Shown: piece by piece, positions 10,800 through 22,295 of the stretch
Layout: each line of letters starts with the position of its first letter
How positions within the stretch are numbered: position 1 is the first letter of the stretch
DNA from: Amblyomma americanum
Taxonomy: Eukaryota; Arthropoda; Arachnida; Ixodida; Ixodidae
Reading direction: 5' to 3'
DNA: 64,000 nt
NCBI RefSeq assembly: GCF_052857255.1
Contig: NC_135497.1
Coordinates: 181,259,478-181,323,477 of the forward strand
The notes under the pieces: model-generated
What the model saw: only the letters and a program-made list of their open reading frames with translations
What the model was told of the DNA's origin: nothing
Databases searched by the model: none
Program-made: the position numbers and the translations under genes

Positions 10800-12780
10800 G
10801 CGACTAATGAGAGCTGCATCGCGGCGCAAAGTGCCGAGAACGTTTCCGGCGAAGTGGCTTCTCGGACATGAGGAGCCTCCTAACACCAAACTCACGCCGC
10901 GCTAGCAGCTAGCCAAGGAGTCATGACGCTCAAAACGACGCCAAAATCGCGCCCCAGGCAGGTGAGGCTGTAGAAGAATAGCGTCGTCGGGCAAAGCGGG
11001 CGCTCTGCGCACCCCACTCACGACCCAGCGGAGCGCGTCGGCCAGTGCGTGCAGGGGGAGACAATGGCGGCGCTCTGTTTCCCCAGCTTCCAGTCACGGG
11101 CTGTGGTCGGCAGGAGGAGGCCGGCGCAACCACCGCAGGCGGAAATGCCCCCCCGAGCACCCCGACGCGGCCGGCCGGCTCGCGATCATGAACTGGCGCG
11201 GGGAGGGACCCGCGTCTTTCTGCTCGCGCGGGACAGTGGACTTTGGCTCTTGGCCCGCTTTTTGCACTTTTTTCGCTCCTCCTCACGCGCCCTGATGACT
11301 GTCCGGCCGGCGATGCGCGAGGGAGGCCAGGGTGCGGAGCCTCGGCAACAATTGATTTACTCGTGAACGCGGAGGAGAAAGGAGAGGAGGGGCGAAAGCG
11401 TGGAAGAAGAATGATGATGAGAAGAGAGGCGCGCGGTAACGAAGCCACCGCCGCTGCCCCCTTCTTCGGCGCTTCACGCATCGTTTCCCCTCGAGCCGCC
11501 CTCCCGGCGCTGCTGCGGCTTGCCCCGCTCCTCGCATCGCCATTTTACCTTTCTTCATTCGCCGCTCTCTTGTCTGGGAAGCCGTGCTGGCGCGCACATA
11601 TTTAGTGCGGGCCCACGTGCGCTGGCATCCGCAGACTTTGTTTCGCTCCTGCTGACGAGACCTGTAAGGTTCCTCCTCCTCAAATCGGCTGTCGCGGACT
11701 TGTGGCAGCGGGAACACGTTTCAGGCAAAGAAGATGAAAGGAACAAGTCTGGTTTGAGAAAGCGGTTCAAGGTTGAAAGTGCTCAGGTTTTTCCCAGCCA
11801 TCCCGCGCCTGGGAAACGGATAGCGGAAACATTTACAATGAGGGCCATTAGGTTTTAACAGTTGCCGAAGGTGCAGCTGCGGCGCGGGGTGGATAATGTC
11901 AGAGAGCTTATTAAGAGCGTAAGACGATGGCGGAGGTCTTCTCGAAGGGCCGGGCCAAGGGTTAAACAGTTCTGCCGTGACCCAGAACCCATTCGCAGGC
12001 AGCCAATACCTGCATGTGCAGTGGGGCACCGGGTAGCGAGCGCGCTGTAATTGCCCTGCACTGTAAACGCCTCATGTGAGCGAGCCATGCGTCTGGAACA
12101 GCATTATACAGTGACCTCAAGAATCTCGGTACGACCAGTCTCCACTGAACGCAGGCTTCTCAGGAGGAGCTTTCTCTGGCTGTCATCTTGGCAGCTTTGG
12201 GCACGCAGAAACGGTTACAAAGGCTCCGACTGCTATTTCTTTTCGCGACCATCTTTTTTTTTTGACATTCTTTAGGTGTACTCTGATGCTTTGCTCTTTT
12301 TTTTTTACCTATAGACTCGCTGTTTTCTTTTGAAACAGAAAGAAGGTTGTCCGAAATTTATAAGTTTACTGGTGCAGTTTCTGTCCCGTCGTGCCAGCAT
12401 ATCAGGATAGCAGCGTTACTGTGCTAAGAAAACTGCCGGCAATGTGGAAATTGATTGCTAAGCTCTCAGAGCGAATTGCGCGCACTTAATAATGCCTTGC
12501 TTTCCTCAGAGAGATCATGAGCAGGTGCCGTATTGTAACTTATATGGCTCATACGAATTAATAAGTCGGCCATTTTGCCTTACTGCAAAAACATAATAAT
12601 GAGCTTTTCAGTCTATGGCCAAGCATCTAATTTGTACATGGCCAAAAAACGCTATACGAATTTACAAAGTAATATTGGTGCATTTTTCTGAGCGAACAAC
12701 GCAACTGTAAATTTGGTTTTTCGCAGTTTTTTAATTTTATTCACCCGAAGTGACATGCTCGCGCCCCAGCCTTCAGCCCC
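10800..12780. other. Non-coding; CpG-rich block then AT-rich DNA
   Basis: 10860-11720 is visibly rich in CpG and therefore carries many overlapping ORFs on both strands, none with a recognisable domain. 12200-12780 is AT-rich. The GC-rich block could be regulatory (promoter or enhancer), but no core promoter element was identified. Confidence 0.4.
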
Positions 12781-12809
12781 GTCTGAATTTCAGGACGAAG
12801 AAAAAAAAC

Positions 12810-12823
12810 GGGGGGGGGGGGGG
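12810..12823. repeat. Poly-G tract (14)
   Basis: An uninterrupted run of 14 G follows a run of A. Confidence 0.9.
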
Positions 12824-12972
12824 TAAAAAGAGCCATTTTTGTTGCTGTTGTTGCGCTGTAAAGGCCACTTACACAACGCCACACATTGCAGCAGAAATCG
12901 TTTGCATCGATTTTTTTCAACTTCTTAATTGAAACATTCTATTTTAAGATTTTTGTGCAACCATCTGCTTTT

Positions 12973-12975
12973 CAT

Positions 12976-13030
<55 letters not shown>

Positions 13031-13089
13031 TTTGTTTGTTGTTTGTTTGTTGTTTGTTTGTTTGTTTGTTTGTTTGTTTGTTTGTTTGT
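12973..13089. repeat. Compound (ATTT)n / (GTTT)n microsatellite
   Basis: About fifteen ATTT units pass directly into about fourteen GTTT units with two short interruptions. It lies about 120 bp before the 5' LTR of the Ty3/gypsy element. Confidence 0.95.
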
Positions 13090-13206
13090 AAAGCCTACCA
13101 GCCGACGCTTTCCACGACATATCAGTTTAAATACTATTTGCTATGCTATTCTATCGTGGTACACGTAGGATGATCTATTATAGGCTTAAAAAAAAAAGAC
13201 AGGCGT

Positions 13207-13397
13207 TGTATCGTAATATGTATCACTATCAGCGCTGCGTGTGTCGCGCACTGTGTTCGTGGCAAGATACGCCCCGATGTGGAGAGGGCGTCCCCCTCCT
13301 CTGCATATCTGGTATAAAACCAGTGCTGAATAAACGCTGAGCCCACTTTGGTCAGCAAGTGACACATGATGTGTCGTTGACAGATCCGCTCGATACA
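13207..13397 (+). repeat. 5' LTR of the Ty3/gypsy element (191 bp)
   Basis: It starts TGTATCG and ends CGATACA, a 7-bp terminal inverted repeat of the TG...CA type. Inside are TATAAA (about 13313) and AATAAA (about 13329), as expected for promoter and polyadenylation signals of a short LTR. The primer-binding site follows at once. A small palindrome, GACACAT-G-ATGTGTC, lies at about 13361-13375. Confidence 0.8.
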
Positions 13398-13415
13398 TGG
13401 TGTCAGAAGTGGTTA
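13398..13415 (+). other. Primer-binding site
   Basis: TGGTGTCAGAAGTGG sits directly against the 3' end of the LTR. Many Ty3/gypsy elements carry this type of site, which pairs with the 3' end of a host tRNA; I associate this version with leucine tRNA from memory. Confidence 0.65.
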
Positions 13416-13475
13416 GCACGGCAATGCACTACGTACCTGCACGAAGCATGAAGACGAAGGGTACAGTAGAGCAAA

Positions 13476-14271
13476 ATGGATTTCTTCAAGCCGCCGGATC
13501 CGCTTTGTACAACAGGCGACCTGAGAAAGAACTGGCAGCTCTTCAAACAAAGGTTTGAAATCTTCTTGAGTGCTTCAGAGGTTGCCGAAAAGCCTCAATC
13601 TGAGTCTAAGAAAACGGCGCCGCTCTTAAGCGTCGCCGGCGCAGAGGCTTTTGAAGTCTTTAACACATTCACGTTTTCAGAAGGCGAGAGGGACGACTAT
13701 ACCATGGTGGTGAAAAAAATTTGAGTACTGCATCGCGCAGACCAACGAGGTGCACGAGTGGTATATATTCAGGAAAAGAACCAAAGCTGCTGGCGAACCA
13801 GTGGAGCATTTCCTGCGAGACCTGAAAAATCAAGCACGTGCTTGCAACTTTGGCGCTCTCACGGAATCCAAGGTGAGGGACCAAATAGTATTCGGGATGC
13901 ACGTCGACAGAGTGCGTGAAAAGCTCCTCGCAGACAACAAATTGACTTTGCAGAAAGCAGAACAAGCCTGTAAAGCAGCTGAAGCAGCAGCAACTCAACA
14001 GCAAATGTGGAGCCAAGAACTCCAAGTGCATCCCATCGGCAAGGCTAGCGCAAGCAGCAAAGTCCGAGAACAAGAGACGCGTCATGTGTGCCGAAATTGC
14101 GGTGGAACACACGCCCCAAGGAGCTGCCCGGCATTTGGCCGAACATGCCGGAGATGTCAGCGAAAAAAAAAACATTTCGCCAGGTGTTGTAAAGCGACGG
14201 CACTAGTTGGCGAGCTACAACGCGGCGAAGATGATTTCAAGATACTCGACGTATACGCAACAAACGTGTGA
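13476..14271 (+). pseudogene. gag (nucleocapsid) of Ty3/gypsy element, frameshifted
   Basis: The first part runs from ATG at 13476 to a stop at about 13722. The frame resumes at about 13725 and continues to a stop at 14269-14271. The first half resembles the capsid-type region of arthropod gypsy gag (start MDFFKPPDPL). The end has two cysteine-histidine zinc knuckles (CRNCGGTH...C and CRRCQ...H...C) at about 14086-14190, which bind element RNA. The frameshift lies in a run of A at 13711-13721. Another A run at 14163-14172 lies within the second knuckle. Confidence 0.8.
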
Positions 14272-14286
14272 AGCAAACATGACTGG

Positions 14287-14904
14287 ATGGTGCAGGTCCT
14301 AATCAAAAACTTGGCAGTTTATTTAAAAGTTGACACCGGATCGCAAGCAAATTGGCTGCCTTATGGAATATACAGCAAAATGAACCCACAGCCGCCCCTG
14401 TACCCTAGCAGTGCGATTTTACGCTCCTATGGCGGATACGTAATCAAGCAGATTGGCATCATGCGTGCGAAAGTCGTTCTAAACGATTGCGCTGCCATAC
14501 TGAGCTTTTTCCTGGCACGAAAAGAGGAGCCACTCCCAGACGAGTTGGCACGCATGGAGCAAGTCGGAATAATTGCGCAAGTCACCGAGCCAACAGGCTG
14601 AGTGAGTTCCCTTGTTGTCGTACGAAAGAAGGACGGGAAACTGCGAGTATGCATGGACCCCAGGAAGATCGATGTGTGCCTCAAGCGCGAGCACTACGCA
14701 GGGCCGAGGCGGGAGGACATAGAGGCCGAGCTGGCCGGCGCGAAGGTATTCACTCGCCCAGACGCAAACACAGGATTTCGCCAAATTTCCTTAGATGAGG
14801 GAACTTCTAGAATATGCACTTTCGCAACGCCCTTCGGCCGTTATCGGTGTTTGCGACTGCCCTTTGGAATACGTCAGCGTCCGAAGTATTCCGGCAAACC
14901 CTAA
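14287..14904 (+). pseudogene. pol, protease and N-terminal reverse transcriptase
   Basis: The aspartic protease motif VDTGSQAN lies at about 14329-14352. An in-frame stop at 14599-14601 interrupts the join to the reverse transcriptase. The latter continues with VVVRKKDGKLRVCMDPRKID, KVFTRPDANTGFRQI and TFATPFGRYRCLRLPFGI, which are the fingers and palm motifs that precede the catalytic YxDD. The frame then runs into the 111-bp array. The protease region appears shortened relative to intact elements. Inactive. Confidence 0.8.
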
Positions 14905-16860
14905 TGAAATTTTTGACGCGCTTCCTGGCGTTATAGGTGTATGTCGATGACATACTCGTGTGGGGCAACTCCTTTGGAATATCGTCAGCGTCCGAAGTAT
15001 TCCGGCACACCCTAATGAAATTTTTAACGCGCTTCCTGGCGTTATAGGTGTATGTCGATGACATACTCGTGTGGGGCAAATCCTTTGAAATATCGTGAGC
15101 GTCCGAAGTATTCCGGCAAACCCTAATGAAATTTTTAACGCGCTTCCTGGCGTTATAGGTGTATGTCGATGACATACTCGTGTGGGGCAACTCCTTTGGA
15201 ATATCGTCAGCGTCCGAAGTATTCCGGCAAACCCTAATGAAATTTTTAACGCGCTTCCTGGCGTTATAGGTGTATGTCGATGACATACTCGTGTGGGGCA
15301 ACTCCTTTGGAATATCGTCAGCGTCCGAAGTATTCCGGCAAACCCTAATGAAATTTTTAACGCGCTTCCTGGCGTTATAGGTGTATGTCGATGACATACT
15401 CGTGTGGGGCAACTCCTTTGGAATATCGTCAGCGTCCGAAGTATTCCGGCAAACCCTAATGAAATTTTTGACGCGCTTCCTGGCGTTATAGGTGTATGTC
15501 GATGACATACTCGTGTGGGGCAACTCCTTTGGAATATCGTCAGCGTCCGAAGTATTCCGGCAAACCCTAATGAAATTTTTAACGCGCTTCCTGGCGTTAT
15601 AGGTGTATGTCGATGACATACTCGTGTGGGGCAAATCCTTTGAAATATCGTGAGCGTCCGAAGTATTCCGGCAAACCCTAATGAAATTTTTAACGCGCTT
15701 CCTGGCGTTATAGGTGTATGTCGATGACATACTCGTGTGGGGCAACTCCTTTGGAATATCGTCAGCGTCCGAAGTATTCCGGCAAACCCTAATGAAATTT
15801 TTAACGCGCTTCCTGGCGTTATAGGTGTATGTCGATGACATACTCGTGTGGGGCAACTCCTTTGGAATATCGTCAGCGTCCGAAGTATTCCGGCAAACCC
15901 TAATGAAATTTTTAACGCGCTTCCTGGCGTTATAGGTGTATGTCGATGACATACTCGTGTGGGGCAACTCCTTTGGAATATCGTCAGCGTCCGAAGTATT
16001 CCGGCAAACCCTAATGAAATTTTTGACGCGCTTCCTGGCGTTATAGGTGTATGTCGATGACATACTCGTGTGGGGCAACTCCTTTGGAATATCGTCAGCG
16101 TCCGAAGTATTCCGGCAAACCCTAATGAAATTTTTAACGCGCTTCCTGACGTTATAGGTGTATGTCGATGACATACTCGTGTGGGGCAAATCCTTTGAAA
16201 TATCGTGAGCGTCCGAAGTATTCCGGCAAACCCTAATGAAATTTTTGACGCGCTTCCTGGCGTTATAGGTGTATGTCGATGACATACTCGTGTGGGGCAA
16301 ATCCTTTGAAATATCGTGAGCGTCCGAAGTATTCCGGCAAACCCTAATGAAATTTTTGACGCGCTTCCTGGCGTTATAGGTGTATGTCGATGACATACTC
16401 GTGTGGGGCAAATCCTTTGGAATATCGTGAGCGTCCGAAGTATTCCGGCAAACCCTAATGAAATTTTTAACGCGCTTCCTGGCGTTATAGGTGTATGTCG
16501 ATGACATACTCGTGTGGGGCAACTCCTTTGGAATATCGTCAGCGTCCGAAGTATTCCGGCAAACCCTAATGAAATTTTTAACGCGCTTCCTGGCGTTATA
16601 GGTGTATGTCGATGACATACTCGTGTGGGGCAAATCCTTTGAAATATCGTGAGCGTCCGAAGTATTCCGGCAAACCCTAATGAAATTTTTGACGCGCTTC
16701 CTGGCGTTATAGGTGTATGTCGATGACATACTCGTGTGGGGCAAATCCTTTGAAATATCGTGAGCGTCCGAAGTATTCCGGCAAACCCTAATGAAATTTT
16801 TGACGCGCTTCCTGGCGTTATAGGTGTATGACGATGACATACTCGTGTGGGGCAAATCCC
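14865..16860 (+). repeat. 111-bp tandem array carrying the reverse-transcriptase YVDD motif (about 17 units)
   Basis: The sequence encoding VYVDDILVWG starts at intervals of exactly 111 bp from about 14940 to 16827, giving 17 intervals and 18 motif copies (the last reads YDDD). Units are nearly identical. Two classes differ at CAACTCCTTTGGAATATCGTC versus CAAATCCTTTGAAATATCGTG. As 111 is divisible by three, the frame repeats, and each copy has an in-frame TAG just before the motif. The array lies exactly within the polymerase core of the Ty3/gypsy element, so it arose after or during insertion by local duplication. Confidence 0.95.
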
Positions 16861-17568
16861 GGCAAGAGCACAACCAACGTGTCAGAACAGTGCTAGAAGC
16901 GGCAAAACGTGCGGGGCTAACGTTCAATTTAGCAAAGTGTGCATTTGGCGTTCAAAAAATTGAATTCCTCGGTGACGTGATAAACGAAGAGGGAATCCGT
17001 TCAAGCTCGTCCCTTGTCGAGTGCATGCTGCACATGCCCCCACCGAGCGATAAACTAGCTGTTCAACGCATGCTGGGTGTAGCGAACTAGTTCGGAAAGT
17101 TTCTGCCAGCGCTCGCGGAAAGGACAACGTTTCTTAGAAGCTTGCTAAAAAAAAAAAAAGTTTTCGAATGGCCAGCAAATCACCAAAAAGAGTGGAGAGC
17201 GCCGTGCGACCACCTTAGCAGGCAGCCCTTGCTATCAGTGTTTGACCCTGACAAAGAAACCAAGGTATCTTGCGATGCATCAAAAAACGGAATTGGTGCT
17301 GCCCTGCTGCAGCATCACAGCGGCATATGGAAGCCGGTCGCTTACGCCTCCCGAGTGCTTACAGAGACGCAGCAACGCTATTCACAAATTGAAAAAGGAA
17401 GCAATGGCCATCGTTTTCGGCTGCGAGAGGTTCAACCATTTCGTGTATGGGCGGCAGGTTGTCGTTGAGGCAGACCATCGTCCGTTGATCTCCATCTCCC
17501 AAAAGGCGATCGGTGACGTACCACCCAGATTACAGCGATTTTTTTTTTTCGTCTGTTATGCTATATGA
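16824..17568 (+). pseudogene. pol, C-terminal reverse transcriptase and RNase H
   Basis: From the last active-site motif the frame continues through the thumb region (AGLTFNLAKCAFG, then KIEFLGDVI) to a stop at about 17090. After a frameshift near the A run at 17147-17159, RNase H motifs follow: VSCDASKNGIGAAL at about 17262, a glutamate in IEK-EAMAIVFGCERF (split by a frameshift at about 17398), and VEADHRPL at about 17467. The RNase H active-site residues can be seen but lie in two frames. Confidence 0.8.
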
Positions 17569-17779
17569 CATTTCCATACGCTATGTTCCAGGAAAACAAC
17601 TTTTGCTGTCAAGGGCTTCCGTCACGGGCGCAGCAGGTCACACCAACGACGACGTCGAAGTGCACGCAGTGAGTGTGGTCGATTCTCTCGTCAGTGAAAC
17701 CACGTGGGAAAAACTGGCTTCCGAGGAGGAAGCCAAAACGCACTGCTACTGCGTTTCTGCGCACTTCTGCTACTGAGCT

Positions 17780-18781
17780 ATCGGAAGTAAAAGGGGTCCT
17801 CTTAAGAGGGTGCAAGATTGTCATTCCAGCCAGTATGAGACGCGATATGCTGGCAAGAATTCATCAAGGCCACATGGGAATTAACAAATGCAAAGAAAGG
17901 GCACGGTGCCTGGTCTTCTGGCCAGGTATGAACACATATATCGAGACGTTTGTACAGGCATGTCCTGTATGTAAAAAGTATGCATACAAGTTGCCGCAAG
18001 AGCCTTTGGTTATGCGCCCGGTTCCAGATCAACTATGGTACCGCGTAGGCATGGACATTTTCAGCCACGAAGGTCGGTCATATTTACGCATTTACGATGT
18101 CCTGTCAAATTTTCCCGAAGTCCAACAGCGCGCACAATTCAGCAAAAACTATTGTGGATGCAGCAAGTGCTATATTTTCCAGATAGTGCATACCTGCAGA
18201 GGTATGCACTGACAACGGACCTCAGTTTTTCCAGTAGAGAATTTGCAATCTTTTCAGAGGTCTACGATTTCAAGCACGTAACTTCCAGCCCGTATTTTCC
18301 CCGCTACAACGGGCTCGCCGAAAAATGGGTACAAGTAGTCAAGAGATTCTTGAAGAAAACGAGTGAAGCTAAGCAGGACTTTTGGCTTGGTCTTCTCGCC
18401 TACAGGTCAACTCCACTGGAATGCGGCCGGGCACGAACCGAAAAATTACAAGGACGTCCGCTGTCCACAACACTATCAACCGGACAAAGCCAGCGGGTTG
18501 AAGACGACAAACTCTTGCGATGCAATCGCAGGCATCTATTATTACCAACTAGAGAATCTTGCCACCTACGCGGTCCCCAACACGACGACGAAGACTATCT
18601 TCTAGAATGCGCTGCCCCTGCGGGCACGCAACACGACCCGGATGCGGAGCAAAACCCTGACTGCGAAGCGAACACAGTGCCGATACGTCCACAGCAGGCG
18701 GTAGCTCCGAGAAGGGCTACACGACAACGTCGTGCACCACGACGATTGATGTACAACGAGAACTTCGAGCAAGTGTCCTGA
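17780..18781 (+). pseudogene. pol, integrase
   Basis: The zinc-binding domain reads IHQGHMGINKCKERA with CPVC further on (about 17860-17970). The catalytic core shows the three acidic residues: Asp in VGMDIF (18054-18056), Asp in TDNGPQF-like sequence (18211-18213) and Glu in GLAEKW (18320-18322). A frameshift near 18110-18200 separates the first from the second, so the domain is broken. The C-terminal part is basic (RRATRQRRAPRR) and ends at a stop at 18779-18781. Confidence 0.8.
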
Positions 18782-18977
18782 CTTTGTTGTTGCGAGAGCA
18801 GTGTTCACACTTTGGCGCCATATACACAATCTATGGCAGGCGTAAACCGAGCGGTTTAACTGAGAAGTTATTTTAACTGATGTGCATGATGACTGACAGG
18901 CCGTGAAAAAAATGCCTGGGCAGTACTCGAAATAACAGCGTAAGTAGGCGTGGGCTTGTATAGAGAATCTTTTTCGA

Positions 18978-19057
18978 ATCATAAAAAAAAGAAAAGCGCT
19001 ACAGACGAGGTCAAAAAAAGAACGAGAGAGGACGTGTAGCGCTATTCTTTTTATGAT
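18978..19057. repeat. Imperfect foldback with 23-26 bp arms
   Basis: The left arm at 18978-19003 (ATCATAAAAAA...AGCGCTACA) is repeated in inverted form at 19035-19057. The motif AGCGCTACA with a neighbouring CGAGG is one I recall from repeats in tick genomes, possibly ends of a Penelope-like element. That link is uncertain. Confidence 0.55.
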
Positions 19058-21820
19058 GCAGGGAAACCAACAAGCTGCACTTTTCGTCCTGACTTTTTTT
19101 TTTTTGCGTTGCGCTAGTGTTTAAAAGTTACGAGTAAATGTTTGTCAAATATTTCCTTAACGTTGTGTCTTCAACATTAATTAGTAGCTTTTTCTTCCCC
19201 TTTCCATGAGAATAACTCCAGCTGTAAGCAAATTAATTGCTGGGAAACATTCAATTGATATCGAATTGACGCGTAGTCAATTGACTTCCTGTAGGCTCAT
19301 ATCACTTGTGAGCGTTCAATGGCTGAATTCAATAAATTTGAGTTTCAGTTGAGTTTGTAATTATTCCACAAAAACTCGATTAGTAATTAATTCATACTGC
19401 GAATTTTTGTAGGGAATGTCTGATAGATTCATTTATTAGCTGTCATATTGATGTACCTAGTTTCCTGCCCGAGGGTAAGAAATATTAACGCGTAGTATAA
19501 TATCGAATGGTTTATGGTACGCCCACGGCATGTGAATTGGGCCTGAGGCGCGGGAAATCTCGGAAGCAACACTCCTTTTCTCGTTCTGGGCATTGGTCCT
19601 TACACCTACAAGATACTTGGCGCACCACCATCTTCAGCTTCTGGTTCGTCAAGTATGCACTGCTTACAACGCTTGCCAGTTTGGCGTGTTTGTCAGTAAT
19701 TCGAGCCATATTTTCGGCGCCAGTTTCTCATACATTGCCACCTGCGACGAAACGGCGACGCAGCATAATGTGCAATGTCCGCTGCGCAACATTTTATACA
19801 CGTGTTACCCTTCATTTGTTTTTTTTTTTCGTGCACTGTCGTACTGGCAGACAAGTGAACTTTCCGGTGCCACTTGCTCCGATGTAGCAAGGGTGCAATG
19901 GTGAAGCGCGTTTGCCTTGGGCCGCCTCTGGACACCACTGCAGCGTTCGCAGTGCGGTGCGTATTTGAGAACTTGAGCAGCCTGAATTTTTTCTCGAATC
20001 CTGGCGGCAGGAATTGCTTGTTCGGCGCTTAACGCTGCGTCCGCCTTGTGCAACTCCTCGTTAAACGCGCACGGCTCGCGAGTGACGCGCCTGAAGCAGC
20101 GCCTTTCGTACGACCGCACGGGTGCGCGCGCAGTTTCCGTGTTTGTTTGCCCCGGAAACGAGGGCGCGCAGGAGCGGCGCCTCATCGTGCATACCTGCCG
20201 TGTGTCGCCGCCGACCTGGTTCGAGCAGCCAGAAAGGACGATGACGTAAGGCAAAAAAATATAGCCAGGCGTTTTCCTGCGGCCCGCGTGGAAAAGCCAA
20301 GCTTCCCCTTTCCGCGCAGCAACGCCTCAAACGCGGGAAGGAAGCAAGGTGCGCCAGCGCTGTCCGCTTTACGACGCCGAGCTGCTGCTTCGGTAGAAAG
20401 CTGCGCAGAAGAACAGTGCATCGGTGGCGGGGATGTCCTTCGTCTGTGCCCCCCTTGGGCGACGACGCCGATGCCCTGCACGTCCAGGTCGACCTGGACA
20501 GCTCATGTCTCGCAAGTCAGGTCGAACGGGGAGTGCGAAGCGGCATTTCAGCATGAGCGATCTCGGTGACTGCGCGTGCGTGGTACTGACTAACGGCGAA
20601 GTCACTTTCCTGTTGTCGTTCGCTTTTGTTTGCCGGCTCACTAGCAGGCGCCTGTCTTTGACGCCGCGGCTTTTGAAATTGCCTCACCCGGCCCTTTTGC
20701 GCCAAAAAGCGGGTTGCGAATGAAGAGGACCTGCGGTGTTGGAAAAGGAAAGTGAAGTATGATCTCGGAAAACGCCCAGTCCGTGTGAAAGGCGACGTTG
20801 TACGCCTGCCAAGATTTGCCAAGGGCCGGACGCACGGAGAAGAATCACCGCAGCATCTTGCTGGCGTGGCTTCTGCGTTGTTGCCTTCTATTTTTCCCGT
20901 CCCTCCGAGGCGGGAATGAGGCAGGCGGAGCAAGATGTTTTTATTGTCCTTCTTGCGAAGGGTAGTAAGGCTTCCTTCGTCACTTATAAATAACCCGACG
21001 GAACCGGGCCGGTTGCTCACAGGGCGCTCCCTCGGCGGCCCTGGAATAAACCCCTTGCCTCCGCGTCCCCAGAGGGCCTTGCACTCTCGCCCCTTTTCTC
21101 CTCCGAAAAGCCGAAATCCGAGCCTGCCTCCTTTTGAACCCGAGGAATCAGATTGCACACATCTCTGGTGCGAGCCGCTGGGCTCGCTAGCTTTGACAAC
21201 TTTCGATGTCTTTGCCACCTTCCAGCGCTGCCCGGGACGATTGTTGTTTTCGATCACGTTGTCCATCGAACTAATTCGCCTGGTAGCAGTCAATGACCAA
21301 ATAAATGCGGGGGGAGGGGGGAGAAGGAAGTGCATGAGATGAATTATGTCAAACCCTGGTATAATCTGTCTTCACCGTCCGAGGTGACAGAAGAGTTATC
21401 AGGGAAGATTACTCTGGCACGGCGCAGCTAAAATTCAGGGACGCTTGCTGACAGTAACAGCTTTTTTTTTAACTTTGTAATGCTATGAGGGCAGCACTGG
21501 AGTTAGCCCCGAGAATGTAGCATTGCTTCCAACCCGATTTTCGTCTCGTCTTCGCTCCAAGTCCTGCGATATATGTTTAATAACAGCAAAAAATAATAGA
21601 CAGTTGGCTATTACATATTGATGCAAGTATATATTTATATCGAAGGCGTGACACATCAGCTGACCCCATCACTGCTGACCATGTGCGTCTCAGCTTCTCG
21701 AATCGCATTTCTATGAAATTAGCAGGCAGGCGTAGCTCGCGCGAACGCAGCAGGAATACCGAAACCGAAACCTGGAAACTGCGCAGTTGCTTCAGATGTC
21801 GCGCGATGGCAGCAGCGTTC
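19058..21820. other. Non-coding; AT-rich then CpG-rich upstream of FHOD
   Basis: 19058-19900 is AT-rich without recognised features. 19900-21250 is CpG-rich with overlapping ORFs on both strands that show no domain. It is upstream DNA of the FHOD first exon, or intron if the large exon at 865-5281 belongs to the same gene. Confidence 0.4.
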
Positions 21821-22127
21821 CACGTGCCAAATATGACGTCATGACGCGCGCGCGTGTGCTCCCCGCGGTGGCTGCGCAGGCGCAAAAGCGTCCGTCCCTC
21901 CGTTCAACCGGTCTTCCTTCCTCCTCGTCCACATGCTGGAGCCGTCCGTGCGGCAGTGGTTGTTGTGGCGTGGAGACTTGGCGAAGTGACCCGGTGTTGC
22001 CGCGTCGCTCTTTGGCATCAACCGTTGTCGTGGTAGCCAAGTGTCGTCCTGCCTTCGGCGCTTGCTGCCAATCGAAGCTTGATATCGGTCTGTCATGTGG
22101 CTGTCGTGACGAGTTTCTCCATGGGAT
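21821..22127 (+). promoter_or_regulatory. Putative promoter and 5' leader of the FHOD exon-1 transcript
   Basis: This CpG-rich block directly precedes the FHOD start codon. It contains CACGTG (E-box, 21821-21826) and a full CRE-type site TGACGTCA (21834-21841). No TATA box sits close to the start codon; the transcription start was not located. An out-of-frame ATG at 22121 lies seven bases before the predicted start. Confidence 0.4.
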
Positions 22128-22295
22128 ATGGCTACGCTCACGTGCAGGGTCCAGTACCTCAACGACATCGACCCATTCTCGGCGAGCACCAATTTTCCCG
22201 AGCCCGCGCGACCACCAACATACGTGTTCAATGTAAACATCCCGCTAATCAACCAAATCGCTGGCGTGCACCGTCTCCTCAAGGCGCCGCATAAG
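22128..22295 (+). CDS. Fhod: FHOD-family formin, coding exon 1 (start of GTPase-binding domain)
   Basis: The exon encodes 56 residues, beginning MATLTCRVQYLNDIDPF and ending GVHRLLKAPHK. This matches the extreme N-terminus of FHOD1/FHOD3 and Drosophila Fhos: a CRVQ(Y/F)L-DTDPF start, NFPEP-RPP, and AGVHRLL-APHK before the next exon. FHOD formins nucleate and bundle actin filaments and act in stress fibres and sarcomeres. This region is the first part of the N-terminal GTPase-binding domain that regulates autoinhibition. The donor is AAG|GTGAGC at 22295/22296, phase 0. The ATG has G at -3 and G at +4, and an in-frame stop (TGA at 22107) shows the frame does not extend upstream. The next exon is 17.5 kb away. 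FH1 and FH2 domains lie outside the window. Confidence 0.93.

Larger units (their letters stand above)
13207..18781 (+). mobile_element. Degenerate Ty3/gypsy LTR retrotransposon
   Basis: The order of parts is 5' LTR, primer-binding site, gag with zinc knuckles, protease, reverse transcriptase, RNase H, integrase. This order, with integrase last, defines the Ty3/gypsy class. The copy is inactive: gag is frameshifted at about 13722, pol is broken by several stops and frameshifts, the reverse-transcriptase core holds a 2-kb tandem array, and no 3' LTR was found after the integrase end near 18781. No envelope-like ORF follows. Target-site duplication cannot be tested without the 3' LTR. Confidence 0.9.

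Noticed and set aside
14807..16927. 706-codon minus-strand ORF made of 37-residue repeats
   Set aside because: It is the reverse strand of the 111-bp array in a Ty3/gypsy element. The array length is divisible by three and this frame has no stop, so it stays open by construction.
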